Shown: positions 18,742 through 28,885, counted from the first letter of the stretch. The stretch is DNA of 64,000 bases from Myxococcales bacterium (GCA_029863605.1 JAOTVB010000008.1:62001-126000); one strand, 5' to 3'. Notes: generated by a model from the letters alone, not told the origin. Translations and numbers: made by a program.

Positions 18742-19878
18742 GTGCAAGCAGCTCAAGGTCTTGGAACTTCGGCATTGATCGGTGCTTTTGACTCCGCTGA
18801 AAGCGCGGTCCTTCGAAGAGCGGTGGAGCGGGCGAGCTCGGAGGCGCACGTGTCGAGGTCGATTCTCGAGTCTCGAGAAGAGCTCATCCGGCTGCGGCCG
18901 AAATGCATTTGCGTCGATGGTGATAGCGCCGAGCTTGCAAAGACGACTAATTGGATTCGGGAGCACGCGAGCCTCTTTTCGACGCCGGTCATCGCGATGG
19001 TTTCCTGCCTGCGCGACAGCTCGTTCGTCGAAGCGTATCGACACGGCGCCGACGATGTAATCGTTCGCACGAACATCGGCGGGGTGACGCGCCGCATCGC
19101 TAACCTGCAGAGTTTCGACCCTACGATTCGACCTCCGATCAATAAGGGCCGCGTGTTGATTAGCTACCCATCGGACGAGTACCGTAGGCTGATCGGGCGC
19201 GTCCTACGGAACGCAGGGTTCGACGTTCAATTCGCCGTGGGGGCGGACGAGATCGTCGAGGCGATGGCGTCGGAGATGCCGCCCGAGTTGGTCGTCGTCT
19301 CGGACGAGCTGTTATCGATTTACGAGGTCGATGGACCGAGGCAACTCGCGAGGGCCACGAAAACTCCTTTTATCGTCGTCACGTCGAACACGGCAACCCC
19401 GACGAAACAAGACCCGACACTCGATGCCGTTGCGATTGTCGCGAGAACCGCGCCGCCCGATCATCTACTGTTCCTCGCAAATGATCTGCTGACGAGGGGT
19501 GGCCATCAACGCCAGTCACCGAGATACTTGTTCGATACGATCTGCAGTTTCAGGACAGAGGGCGCCTTCTCACCCGAGTATGGGCTGACCTACAATCTGA
19601 GCGAAACGGGCATCTACGTGCGCACCCTCGACCCGCCGCCGAGCGACGCGCGGCTGTGGCTGGAGCTGAGACCGCCGGGCTTCACCGAGACCGTGCATCT
19701 CCGCGGCAAGCTCGTATGGCGAGCAATACCAGGCCAAAGCGCGCTCACGACGCCGCCCGGGTTTGGACTCCAGATCGAAGCAGACAGCTCCCCCGCTCGC
19801 GACCTGCAACTCTATCGGCGGGCGTACTACAGACTCGCCGCGGTCCCGCACCAGCTCGCCGTCAGCTGGCGCCCTTGA
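18742..19878 (+). CDS. PilZ-domain protein with two receiver-like N-terminal domains
   Basis: Two CheY-like segments, then RQSPRYLFDTICSFRTE...YNLSETGIYVRTLDPPPSDARLWLELRPPG PilZ core. Confidence 0.65.
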   Translation: MQAAQGLGTSALIGAFDSAESAVLRRAVERASSEAHVSRSILESREELIRLRPKCICVDGDSAELAKTTNWIREHASLFSTPVIAMVSCLRDSSFVEAYRHGADDVIVRTNIGGVTRRIANLQSFDPTIRPPINKGRVLISYPSDEYRRLIGRVLRNAGFDVQFAVGADEIVEAMASEMPPELVVVSDELLSIYEVDGPRQLARATKTPFIVVTSNTATPTKQDPTLDAVAIVARTAPPDHLLFLANDLLTRGGHQRQSPRYLFDTICSFRTEGAFSPEYGLTYNLSETGIYVRTLDPPPSDARLWLELRPPGFTETVHLRGKLVWRAIPGQSALTTPPGFGLQIEADSSPARDLQLYRRAYYRLAAVPHQLAVSWRP

Positions 19879-19919
19879 GCGACACCTCCGACTGAGCCTC
19901 TCATGCTAGGGTCCGGTCG

Positions 19920-20369
19920 ATGCATTTCGTCAAGGAGAGCACGATCCACGCGAGCGCCCAGAGGGTGTTTGCGTTCCACGAGGCGCCCGATGCGTTCGAG
20001 CGGCTTCAGCCTCCATGGCAGACGACCGAGATCGTGCAGCCTCCGACGTCTCTCGAAGTCGGTACGCGCGTGATCTTGAAGATCAAGGTAGGGCCACTTT
20101 GGCAGACCATCGTCGCCGAGCACGTCGCCTACGAACCCGGAAAGATGTTTGCCGATCGAATGCTCGAGGGACCGTTCAAGAAATGGCTTCACAAGCACAT
20201 CATCACGCCACACGGCGAGAACGAGTGCCTTCTAACGGACGACATCGAGTACGAGCTGCCGTTGGGGGCCATTGGTCGCACGTTCGGGGGTTGGTTTGCG
20301 CGACGGAACCTTGAGCGACTTTTCGAGTTTCGTCATGGTGTCACGCGCGAGGCTTGCGAAGGGGGCTGA
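19920..20369 (+). CDS. SRPBCC family protein
   Basis: STIHASAQRVFAFHEAPDAFERLQPPWQTTEIVQPP...FADRMLEGPFKKWLHKHIITP. Confidence 0.8.
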   Translation: MHFVKESTIHASAQRVFAFHEAPDAFERLQPPWQTTEIVQPPTSLEVGTRVILKIKVGPLWQTIVAEHVAYEPGKMFADRMLEGPFKKWLHKHIITPHGENECLLTDDIEYELPLGAIGRTFGGWFARRNLERLFEFRHGVTREACEGG

Positions 20370-20372
20370 CCC

Positions 20373-20999
20373 TCAAGCGACCGGGTACATGATGAATACC
20401 AGCACATCCCAGATGACGTGAGCGGACAGAGGCGCAGCGAGGTTCTTGAACCGCACGCGTAGGGCTCCCCACACCAGTCCACATAGCAAAGCGATGATCA
20501 TGAGAAGGGGTGAGCGGAACGCGATCTGTGGAAGCACATAGAGCAGCGCCGAGACCAGGACCGCTCGCCATGGACCAAGCACCTTGGAGAAGACATCGAT
20601 GGCCAGCCCGCGCCAGACGAGCTCTTCGGCTGCCACGACGAGGAGAAGCAGCGGGAAAGCTCGAATCGGGCCCGGGGGCTGCCGAAGCAATGCATAAAGC
20701 GTCTCCACCTGCCCTTCGATCGGGGGGAGGATGGCGATGCTCAACGGATAGAGCCACCAGATGGCAAATGACATGGCGATGCCGACAGCAACGCCCACCA
20801 ACACGCTTTGTAGGGCCGGCCTCTCGAGACTCGACCTGATGCTCGCACGGGCCCAGAGAGAGAGTAGGAGGATTGACACTACAGCTGCAGCGCCGGTGCC
20901 GATCCAGACATTGACGTCCTCGCGCAGGCCCATCGCAATGCAGAACGCGCCCACGCAAGCCGCAAGAACGACATGCGTCGGTTTCGGATGCCGACTCAC
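20373..20999 (-). CDS. CPBP family intramembrane glutamic endopeptidase
   Basis: AAEELVWRGLAIDVF motif 1 and SAHVIWDVLVF; GTG start. Confidence 0.82.
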   Translation of the reverse strand: MSRHPKPTHVVLAACVGAFCIAMGLREDVNVWIGTGAAAVVSILLLSLWARASIRSSLERPALQSVLVGVAVGIAMSFAIWWLYPLSIAILPPIEGQVETLYALLRQPPGPIRAFPLLLLVVAAEELVWRGLAIDVFSKVLGPWRAVLVSALLYVLPQIAFRSPLLMIIALLCGLVWGALRVRFKNLAAPLSAHVIWDVLVFIMYPVA

Positions 21000-21965
21000 C
21001 TAGTTCTGGCCTCTCACCCGAAGTCGCATACGGCTGACGACCTTCGGCGTCGGAACCTCTTGTGCGAGCTCATCCTCCAGTGCCTGATACACGGCTGTCT
21101 GGAACGCGGTTGGCTTTTCGTCTCCCAGCACATCCCAGAATATCGTGCCACTCGGATCTAGATCGCTCTGCAACCCTTGCACGAGCTCGCGTGCCAGGGC
21201 CAAGTCGGCGCGCGTCACGAGGGCAATCCAGTAACTCGAGAGCGTAGGTGTGATGACGGGAACACCGACGAGCCGCGGGTCCTTGCCCATGCTCTTTGCA
21301 ACGCGCGAAAGGAAGTCGGCATGCGTCATTCGTTCAGGGCCGGGCACGTCGTACCAGGCGCTGCCTTCGATGGGCAGGTCCAGCGCACGCACGATGGCGA
21401 CGACAACATCTTCCACCCAGACCGGCGACGAGGAGAACTGCAGCCACCGCGGTAGCAACATGGCGGGTAACCGCGCAGCGAGGTCGCGCACCATCATCCA
21501 TGAGCTTCCGCCCACGCCGATGATCAACCCGCAGCGGAGCTCGATGGTCGACACGGCGCCCGATCGCAGAATCTCGCCCGTATGCAAGCGGCTTCGTAGA
21601 TGTCGCGATGGTTTCCCTGCGGGTGCAACACCCCCCAAGTAGACGATACGGTGGACGCCCGCTTCTTCGGCGGCTTCGCGGAATGCCTGTGCCGAGCGAG
21701 CCTCGCGCTCGGGGTAATCCTCCGAGGCGTCGATCGAGTGGATCAGATATACCGCTGCGTCACAACCCGCGATCGCAGGACCGATGGAGCGCGTATCCTC
21801 GACATCGAGATAGACCCAGCCCGGCTGAGATGTCTTCTCTCGATTTCGCGTCGCGCGAACCACTTCCCAACTCGTGTCGGCGAGGGCGGCGTCGAGATGG
21901 CCGCCAACAAAGCCGGTCGCGCCCGTTAGCAGCAGCTTCTTCCGGGGTTGCTGATTTCGCGACAT
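21000..21965 (-). CDS. NAD(P)-binding SDR/epimerase-like protein
   Basis: KLLLTGATGFVGGHLDAALADTSWEVVRATRN; internal start at 21965. Confidence 0.85.
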   Translation of the reverse strand: MSRNQQPRKKLLLTGATGFVGGHLDAALADTSWEVVRATRNREKTSQPGWVYLDVEDTRSIGPAIAGCDAAVYLIHSIDASEDYPEREARSAQAFREAAEEAGVHRIVYLGGVAPAGKPSRHLRSRLHTGEILRSGAVSTIELRCGLIIGVGGSSWMMVRDLAARLPAMLLPRWLQFSSSPVWVEDVVVAIVRALDLPIEGSAWYDVPGPERMTHADFLSRVAKSMGKDPRLVGVPVITPTLSSYWIALVTRADLALARELVQGLQSDLDPSGTIFWDVLGDEKPTAFQTAVYQALEDELAQEVPTPKVVSRMRLRVRGQN

Positions 21966-22084
21966 GGTCGGCGCACAGTAGCGGATGGTGGTTGCGCGGG
22001 GTAGCTCAACGGGTCCGACCCCTCGGGCTCCAGGACCAATAAAGGCCTGCAAAATGGCCCCCCATACCTTGACAGGCTCTAATT

Positions 22085-22099
22085 TTAGACTATGTCTAA
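22085..22099. promoter_or_regulatory. Perfect inverted repeat, candidate PerR/Fur box
   Basis: TTAGAC-TAT-GTCTAA ending 3 bp before the GTG start of the Fur-family gene. Confidence 0.7.
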
Positions 22100-22102
22100 G
22101 AG

Positions 22103-22516
22103 GTGACAGTCGACAAAGCAGCTCTCTTGGAAGCACGCGGCATCAAGCCATCCGCGCAACGCGTGGCCATAGCCGATTACGTCCTTCACACGGACGAGCA
22201 CCCCTCAGCCGACGAAGTCTGGGCGCGGGTGAAACGTGTCTTCCCCATGGTGTCTCGCGCGACTGTTTACAACACGCTCAATCTCTTCGTAGCCAAAGGG
22301 TTGCTGCGTCACTTGGTCCTGACTGAGGGCCGTCTGGTGTTCGATTCGAACGTCGACCAGCACCATCATTTCATCGATGAGGAGACTGGAAAGATTTACG
22401 ACTTGCCCTGGGACACTCTCGAGGTGTCTCGAGTGGAGCAGCTCAAGGGCTTCGAGGTTCGCGATTACCAGGTGCTCGTTCGCGGAAGAAAGCGTCCAAC
22501 CCGAGGGGCTCGGTGA
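22103..22516 (+). CDS. Fur family transcriptional regulator, PerR-like
   Basis: ARGIKPSAQRVAIADYVLHTDEHPSADEVWARVKRVFPMVSRATVYNTLNLF, DQHHHFIDEETG; no C-terminal CxxC pair. Confidence 0.88.
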   Translation: MTVDKAALLEARGIKPSAQRVAIADYVLHTDEHPSADEVWARVKRVFPMVSRATVYNTLNLFVAKGLLRHLVLTEGRLVFDSNVDQHHHFIDEETGKIYDLPWDTLEVSRVEQLKGFEVRDYQVLVRGRKRPTRGAR

Positions 22517-22578
22517 CGATGTCTTGCTGCAACAATAACCAACCTTTGGACGTAAACAAATGATAATAAGGAGGAAAC

Positions 22579-23118
22579 ATGCGTACCGTTGGTGATCCAT
22601 TTCCCGACTTCAAGCTTCAAGCCGTTGTCAGTAGACAGCCTGGTGAAGAGTTCGCGGAGATCACGAATCACTCTTATCGCGGCCGATGGCGGGTCATCTT
22701 CTTTTGGCCCATGGACTTCACCTTCGTCTGCCCCACCGAGATCGCGGAGTTTGGACGAAAACATGCTGAGTTTGCGCGACGAAACACGCAGGTGCTGGGG
22801 GCGAGCACCGACACGCAGTACGTGCATTTGGCCTGGCGCAACGACCACCCCGACCTCAAAGACCTACCCTTTCCAATGATGGCCGATACCAAGCGTGAGC
22901 TTTCGACGGCTCTGGGTATTTTGCACGACGAAGAAGGCGTGTGTTTGCGGGCGACCTACATCGTCGACCCGGAGGGAGTGATCCGTTTCGTGAGCGTGAA
23001 CGATCTGTCCGTCGGCCGAAATGTCGATGAGATCCTACGCACGCTCGACGCATTGCAGACCGGTGAGCTCACCGCCTGCGGCTGGAACAGAGGCGAGCCT
23101 ACATTGGACGCTGCTTGA
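22579..23118 (+). CDS. ahpC: Peroxiredoxin, AhpC-type
   Basis: MDFTFVCPTEIAEF peroxidatic Cys; C-terminal TACGWNRGEPTL resolving Cys. Confidence 0.92.
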   Translation: MRTVGDPFPDFKLQAVVSRQPGEEFAEITNHSYRGRWRVIFFWPMDFTFVCPTEIAEFGRKHAEFARRNTQVLGASTDTQYVHLAWRNDHPDLKDLPFPMMADTKRELSTALGILHDEEGVCLRATYIVDPEGVIRFVSVNDLSVGRNVDEILRTLDALQTGELTACGWNRGEPTLDAA

Positions 23119-23135
23119 AAAAGGAGACTTTGACC

Positions 23136-23624
23136 ATGAAAACGTTCCCGACCAAGAACGATCTATCCGAGAGCACCCGAAAGCCAGTCATCGATTTGCT
23201 CAACGCGAACCTTGCAAACGCCATCGACCTGTCACTGCAGTCGAAGCAAGCGCATTGGAACGTGAAGGGCCCCGACTTCATTCAGCTCCACGAGTTATTC
23301 GATCAGGTGTATGCCGAGGCCACCGCGTGGGTCGATCTGATCGCCGAGCGGGCAGTGATCCTAGGCGGAGTAGCGGAGGGTCCGCTCACGAGCGTGGCAC
23401 AAAAGACTCAGCTTCCACCGTACGGGCTCGACCTTTCTAGCGGGAAGGACCACGTCGACGCGCTGTCCAGAGCGCTGTCGGTATTCGGCAAATCCATCCG
23501 CGCGGCGATCGGAGCCTCTGAGGAGCACGGAGACGTGGACACAGCGGATCTATTCACGGAGGTATCGCGCGGCGCCGACAAGATGCTCTGGTTCGTGGAG
23601 GCCCACCTGCAGGTCGAGAAGTAA
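23136..23624 (+). CDS. dps: Dps family DNA-binding ferritin-like protein
   Basis: LLNANLANAIDLSLQSKQAHWNVKGPDFIQLHELFDQVYAEATAWVDLIAERAVILGG ferroxidase motif. Confidence 0.93.
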   Translation: MKTFPTKNDLSESTRKPVIDLLNANLANAIDLSLQSKQAHWNVKGPDFIQLHELFDQVYAEATAWVDLIAERAVILGGVAEGPLTSVAQKTQLPPYGLDLSSGKDHVDALSRALSVFGKSIRAAIGASEEHGDVDTADLFTEVSRGADKMLWFVEAHLQVEK

Positions 23625-23725
23625 GCACCGAAGCGAGCCGAGCCAGCAAGAGCGACACTCTGACCAAGAACTGGCCTGGGTAGATCTTTACCGGCCATCC
23701 TATCATCGAAAGGCAGGTGAGCAGG

Positions 23726-24607
23726 ATGGACACGCTAAAGGACGTGGGTGACGTTCTGAAACAAACGCTCTTTGAGATCGCGGGCACTCCAGTGAGTGTT
23801 GCAACGCTGATCATGGCGGCAGTCATCGTGGCGGTGACACTCTTGCTTTCTAGCCTGGCTCAGCGTGGTGTTCGGCGCTGGCTCACCCGCCGAGGTGTGA
23901 CCGACGAAGGAAGCATCGCGGTCACCGGCCGACTGCTTCACTACTTGCTCCTGTTCGTCGGCTTCGGTATCGCCGTTCATACAGTCGGCATCAATCTGAA
24001 TGCGCTCTTCGCAGCCGGCGCGATTTTTGCCGTCGGCTTGGGCTTCGCCATGCAGAACATCGCGCAGAACTTTGTTTCGGGCGTCATCCTCTTGGTCGAG
24101 CGCGCGATCACGCCTGGCGACGTGCTAGACGTCGAAGGTCGCGTCGTAAGAGTCTTGCGCATGGGAATCCGATCGACCATCGCTCGATCGCGCGACGGCG
24201 AAGATGTCATCGTCCCCAACTCCGTGCTCGTGCAATCGATCGTCAAGAATTTCACCCTCGACGACGCCGCGTACCGAGTGCGTACCGTGGTTGGCGTGAC
24301 CTACGGTTCTGATCTGAAGGTGGTACGTGGGGTGTTGGAGGAGGTGGCCAACCGGCTCAAAACCGACTTGCCAAGCTACAATCCGCAGGTGCTCTTGCTC
24401 GAGTTTGGCAACAACTCGGTCAATTTCGAAGTGGCAGTCTGGATGGACGATCCGTGGCTTTCCCGGCTCAAGCTCTCCCACCTAAACGAAGCGATTTGGT
24501 GGGCCTTCCAGGAGCGGGGTATCGTGATCGCCTTTCCGCAGCTCGATGTTCATTTCGATCACCCGGTCGTGGAGAGCCTTTCGAGGCTGGCGCCTACGGG
24601 AAGCTAA
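23726..24607 (+). CDS. Small-conductance mechanosensitive channel (MscS family)
   Basis: FAVGLGFAMQNIAQNFVSGVILLVERAITPGDVLDVEG...VIVPNSVLVQSIVKNF. Confidence 0.92.
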   Translation: MDTLKDVGDVLKQTLFEIAGTPVSVATLIMAAVIVAVTLLLSSLAQRGVRRWLTRRGVTDEGSIAVTGRLLHYLLLFVGFGIAVHTVGINLNALFAAGAIFAVGLGFAMQNIAQNFVSGVILLVERAITPGDVLDVEGRVVRVLRMGIRSTIARSRDGEDVIVPNSVLVQSIVKNFTLDDAAYRVRTVVGVTYGSDLKVVRGVLEEVANRLKTDLPSYNPQVLLLEFGNNSVNFEVAVWMDDPWLSRLKLSHLNEAIWWAFQERGIVIAFPQLDVHFDHPVVESLSRLAPTGS

Positions 24608-24631
24608 CGTCCGGGGAAGTCCTATCGATGC

Positions 24632-26155
24632 TCAAGCCGGATCGCAGCTCAGGACGACCGTACCCTGCACGGTCGTCGTCGGGAAGTACCCTCCGGGATC
24701 CCTGAACTCGAGGTCGATGCTATCGGCTCCCTCTCCCACACTTACCTCGATCCTGAGGTGATTGGGACCGGCGACTTCGTCGTAAAGCAAGAGGAATACG
24801 TTGGGACTCGTCCACTCGCCGACCAAACCGACCGGGATTCCGGTCGGGCTGTCGTCGGAGAACCGAGGAACCCCGTCCATTCCCACCCGCATCTCGAATG
24901 TCCCGCTCGTCGTCGTCAGCTCGAAGGCTACATCGGACGCGGAATCGAAGCGGAGCAACACGCAACGCGTATCGAATGGGTTGTCGTCGAGTCGATAGAG
25001 CTTGCTGGACATCAAGTCGGCAGTAGTCGGGAGCTCTGGAATCAGGCGAGCGGCAGGTGGTTTTAGAGCCTGCGCGATCGCCGCATCGAGTCGCGCGTTC
25101 CCGTCAGGATTGGGTTCGATCGCACCTGCAGACTTTAGGGCCGCGAACAGGAGCGGTGTGATGTCACCGCGCACGTCCACACCGCGACCGGTGAACACCA
25201 CGACGAGCTCGTTTTCGGGCCAAACGCTGATAGCTTGACCGCCGCGACCCCGGGCTTCGTAGATGCCATCGAATGCTCCTGGGAGGATCCACCATTGATA
25301 TCCGTATCCTGTTCCGTCCACGCCTCCGGCGACCACAGTACGAGTGGCTTGCGCGACCCACTCAGCCGACACGATCTGGGTGCTGTTCCACTCACCGCCG
25401 TCGAGAAAGAGCTGCCCGATCTTCGCCATGTCACGAGGGTGCAGTTGCAGATCGCCCCAGCCGCGAGGCACACCTTGCGGATCGGTCGGCCAAATCGATT
25501 CCACGATCCCGAGCGGTCCAAAAAGGCGCTCACGCGCGAACTCGAGCGTGCTCATCCCCGTCACTTGGGCGACCATGGCGGAGAGCAAATGAGATCCGGG
25601 GCTGCAGTAGGCGAACGTCATTCCAGGTGCTACGGCCACCGGCAGGTCGAGCGCGTATTCCACGAAGTTCTCGCTTCCGATCATTTCGAACAGCTCTTGC
25701 TCTCCCGGCGCGTAGCCACACGCGAGCCCCGAGGTCATGCTCAACAGGTGCCGGAGCTCGATCTCGTGTTTCGACGCATCGATATCAGGGAACAGCGACA
25801 CGATCAGTTGATCGATCTCGAGCAAGCCTTCGTCGACCGCAATCCCGACTAGTGTTGATGTGATGCTTTTCGTGACCGACGCCACGTCGTGAGACCGATC
25901 GCCGAGGTACGGATAGAAATACGCGTCGAGGACCAGCGAGCCATTGCGCGCCATGAGCAGACTGTCGACCGGAAGATTTTCAAGGTCGATCCTCTCGACG
26001 AGGTCTGCGAGGGCTTCGGAATCGATCCCTTGCTCTTCTGGGGTGGACGTGGGCCAGTCTGAGGACATCGCCGGCGTGCTCGGGCCGCATCCAAGAGAAA
26101 GAGCTGCGACCATGGCGACGAGCAGGTATCCGGGTAGTGCGAAGCTTTTCAGCAT
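24632..26155 (-). CDS. Serine hydrolase (beta-lactamase class C-like) lipoprotein
   Basis: Lipobox ALSLGC; SVTKSITSTLVGIA (SxxK), YCSPGSHLLSA, HLLSMTSGL. Confidence 0.87.
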   Translation of the reverse strand: MLKSFALPGYLLVAMVAALSLGCGPSTPAMSSDWPTSTPEEQGIDSEALADLVERIDLENLPVDSLLMARNGSLVLDAYFYPYLGDRSHDVASVTKSITSTLVGIAVDEGLLEIDQLIVSLFPDIDASKHEIELRHLLSMTSGLACGYAPGEQELFEMIGSENFVEYALDLPVAVAPGMTFAYCSPGSHLLSAMVAQVTGMSTLEFARERLFGPLGIVESIWPTDPQGVPRGWGDLQLHPRDMAKIGQLFLDGGEWNSTQIVSAEWVAQATRTVVAGGVDGTGYGYQWWILPGAFDGIYEARGRGGQAISVWPENELVVVFTGRGVDVRGDITPLLFAALKSAGAIEPNPDGNARLDAAIAQALKPPAARLIPELPTTADLMSSKLYRLDDNPFDTRCVLLRFDSASDVAFELTTTSGTFEMRVGMDGVPRFSDDSPTGIPVGLVGEWTSPNVFLLLYDEVAGPNHLRIEVSVGEGADSIDLEFRDPGGYFPTTTVQGTVVLSCDPA

Positions 26156-26286
26156 GACGCCTCCGCGGGCAAAGTACTTCGCCTGGCTCGACCGGGCCAC
26201 CCAGGGCCATGCAAGAGGTGTCTTTTCCGAGTTGCATTTCCGTGGCCATCGGCTGTAGGACTACGGTTCTTCAAGAGGAGCCACCG

Positions 26287-27321
26287 ATGACCGCGCCCGA
26301 GCTCGATCCTTCACACATCATGCAAGTCGGAATGGGATTTTTCGGCTCGAGAACCCTGCTCTCGGCGGTCGAGTTGGAGCTTTTCACTCATCTTGGTGCG
26401 GATGAGCTCACGGGCGAAGCGATTCGAAAGCGGCTTGGGCTGCATCCGCGCGCGATTCCGGACTTTCCGGACGCGCTGCTTGCATTGGGCCTCCTGCGTC
26501 GCGAAGGAGCGGGCCCCGAGGCGCGGTACGCAAACACCAAAGAAACGGCGACGTTCCTCGACAAGAACAGCCCGCAGTACATCGGTGGGATTCTCGAGAT
26601 GGCTGGTAGCCGCCTCTACCGCTTCTGGGGAAGCCTTACCGAAGCACTTCGAACTGGGGAACCACAGAACGAGATCAAGGAGTCGGGCGAGCCGATGTTC
26701 GCCAAGCTTTATTCAGCGCCGGAGCGGCTCGAGCAGTTCATGAACGCCATGGCAGGCATCTCTGCCGGGAATTTCAAAGCGCTGGCTGAGAAGTTCGACT
26801 TCTCTCCGTATGGGACGCTTTGTGACGTCGGGGGCGCAACCGGGCAACTCTCATGCATGGTTGCCGAGGCAAACCCTCAAATGCGGTGCACCTCAGCGGA
26901 TCTTCCCCCGGTCGAGCCGATCGCCAAACGGCACATCGAGCAGGCAGGGTTATCCGATCGCGTCAAGACTGCGGTTGTCGATTTCTTCGTGGACCCGCTT
27001 CCCAAGGCAGACGTCATCACCATGGGCATGATCCTTCACGATTGGAATCTCGAGAAGAAGAAGCATCTCATCAAGCTCGCGTATGATGCGTTGCCACCTG
27101 GCGGCGCGTTCATCGTCGTCGAGGCGCTGATCGACGACGCGCGCCGCGAGAATGCCTTCGGCCTGTTGATGTCCCTCAACATGCTCATCGAGTTCGGTGA
27201 TGCGTTCGATTACAGCGGCGCGGACTTCAAGTCGTGGTGCAGTGAAGCGGGCTTCACGCGCTTCGAGGTCATTCCGTTGGCCGGCCCCTCATCGGCTGCT
27301 GTCGCCTACAAGCCCAAATAG
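26287..27321 (+). CDS. SAM-dependent O-methyltransferase family protein
   Basis: N-terminal winged-helix/dimerisation domain; LCDVGGATGQLSCMVAEANP, MGMILHDWNLEKKKHLIKLAYDALPPGGAFIVVEAL. Confidence 0.88.
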   Translation: MTAPELDPSHIMQVGMGFFGSRTLLSAVELELFTHLGADELTGEAIRKRLGLHPRAIPDFPDALLALGLLRREGAGPEARYANTKETATFLDKNSPQYIGGILEMAGSRLYRFWGSLTEALRTGEPQNEIKESGEPMFAKLYSAPERLEQFMNAMAGISAGNFKALAEKFDFSPYGTLCDVGGATGQLSCMVAEANPQMRCTSADLPPVEPIAKRHIEQAGLSDRVKTAVVDFFVDPLPKADVITMGMILHDWNLEKKKHLIKLAYDALPPGGAFIVVEALIDDARRENAFGLLMSLNMLIEFGDAFDYSGADFKSWCSEAGFTRFEVIPLAGPSSAAVAYKPK

Positions 27322-27331
27322 GAAACGCGGC

Positions 27332-28621
27332 TCAAAGCTCGAAGTCGCCGTACTCGAGGATTTCGCTGATTCGATAGAGGAAGCCGTTGGCGTGGACGCC
27401 GTCGACGACTCGGTGGTCGTAGGTGAGGGCCATGTGCATGACGGGATGGATGGCCATCAAATCTTCGCCTTCGTGCTCGATGACGACGACGCGTTTCTTG
27501 ATGGTTCCGAGGCGGAGGATGCCTACGTTCGGTTGTGAAATGATGGCGCCGCCAACGAGGTTTCCGCGGCGGCCCGGGTTCGACACGGTGAAGGTCTTGC
27601 CGGCGAGGTCATCGGGCGTGAGGCTGCTCGTCCTCGCGCGTTCGGCCACGTCGGCCACGGCGCGGGCAATGCCGCGAATGGTCAAATCATCCGCATGCCG
27701 GATGACGGGCACGACCAGGCCCTTGTCGGTATCTACTGCGACACCGATATTGACCTCGGCGAGCTTGACGTAGGCGTCATCGAGGACTCGGGAGTTGAGA
27801 TCGGGAAACTCGCGAAGAGCGCGCGCCGTCGCGGCAATGGCAAACGCGAGATACGTGAGACCGACGCCCTCCTTTTTGTAGTGCGCCTTGTGCTCATCTC
27901 GGAGGAGGGCGGTCCGGTGAAGGTCACACTCGGCAAACGTCACCACATCGGGCGCGGTTTGCTTCGAGTAAACCATGTGGTCGGCGATGATCCGTCGACG
28001 CCGCGTGAACGGAACGAGCTCGTCGCCGTCCTTGGGAACGTAGGGCGGAAGCCGAAATGCGCCTGCTGGCCCGGTGCCGCGCGAGGCCGCCGGAGCGGGG
28101 CGGGCAGGTCGCGGCTGCACCTGTGGCTCGAGCGCCTCGGGCGGCGGCGGTGGCGGCGTGGCCATTCGGTCGGGCGCGGAAGGCGTGCCGATTGCGGCCA
28201 TCACGTCGTCGTGAAGAATGCGTCCGCCGTCACCTGAACCTTTCACGCCGGAGAGGTCGACTTCATTTTCGCGAGCGAGCTTTCGAACCGAGGGCGAAGT
28301 CGGAGCTTGCGCCGCCGATGCCGACGCGGCTGGGACTACTTCTCGAGTCGTCGAAGGCGGTCCTTCTCCCGCCGAAGCCTGTGCGCTTTCGTCGATCTCG
28401 CAAATCGCGTCTCCTACCGCGATGACGTCGTCTTCATTGGCGAGCAAATTGGTGATGACGCCGGCGACGGGCGCTGGAAGCTCACTATCTGCCTTGTCGG
28501 TCAGGATTTCGACGATCGGCTGATCCTTCGTGACGGCATCGCCCACGGAGACGAGCCACTTGCCAATCGTGCCCTCGACAACGCTCTCCCCAAGCTGGGG
28601 CATCGTGACTTGGTAGGCCAT
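27332..28621 (-). CDS. 2-oxo acid dehydrogenase E2 component (lipoyl, PSBD and catalytic domains)
   Basis: MPQLGESVVEGTIGKWLVSVGD...EILTDKADSELPAP lipoyl motif, PSBD, TYDHRVVDGVHANGFL active site. Confidence 0.93.
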   Translation of the reverse strand: MAYQVTMPQLGESVVEGTIGKWLVSVGDAVTKDQPIVEILTDKADSELPAPVAGVITNLLANEDDVIAVGDAICEIDESAQASAGEGPPSTTREVVPAASASAAQAPTSPSVRKLARENEVDLSGVKGSGDGGRILHDDVMAAIGTPSAPDRMATPPPPPPEALEPQVQPRPARPAPAASRGTGPAGAFRLPPYVPKDGDELVPFTRRRRIIADHMVYSKQTAPDVVTFAECDLHRTALLRDEHKAHYKKEGVGLTYLAFAIAATARALREFPDLNSRVLDDAYVKLAEVNIGVAVDTDKGLVVPVIRHADDLTIRGIARAVADVAERARTSSLTPDDLAGKTFTVSNPGRRGNLVGGAIISQPNVGILRLGTIKKRVVVIEHEGEDLMAIHPVMHMALTYDHRVVDGVHANGFLYRISEILEYGDFEL

Positions 28622-28699
28622 CGGTTGCGGAAGATAACCCAAAAACCGGGCGTGGGTAGCTTCTTGCTCCCTTCGGCGCGGTGTAGGAGGCTCGCGGGT

Positions 28700-28885
28700 A
28701 TGTCGCCCGGCAAAGATGAGCCCATCCGGAGGGGGGATCGGGGGTTTGTGCTGCGGCTGGTGGGGGCGGGATTGGCCGTTGTCGTGTTGGGAATCCTCGT
28801 GCTCGGTCTGCTAGACAGCTCGAATCTGGGCAACTGCGCGGCGCGGGGGTTCTTGGAGGTCACGGAGACACCGCCTTCGGACTAG
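28700..28885 (+). CDS. Small single-TM protein
   Basis: MSPGKDEPIRRGDRGFVLRLVGAGLAVVVLGILVLGLLDSSNLGNC...; SD TAGGAGG upstream. Confidence 0.5.
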   Translation: MSPGKDEPIRRGDRGFVLRLVGAGLAVVVLGILVLGLLDSSNLGNCAARGFLEVTETPPSD

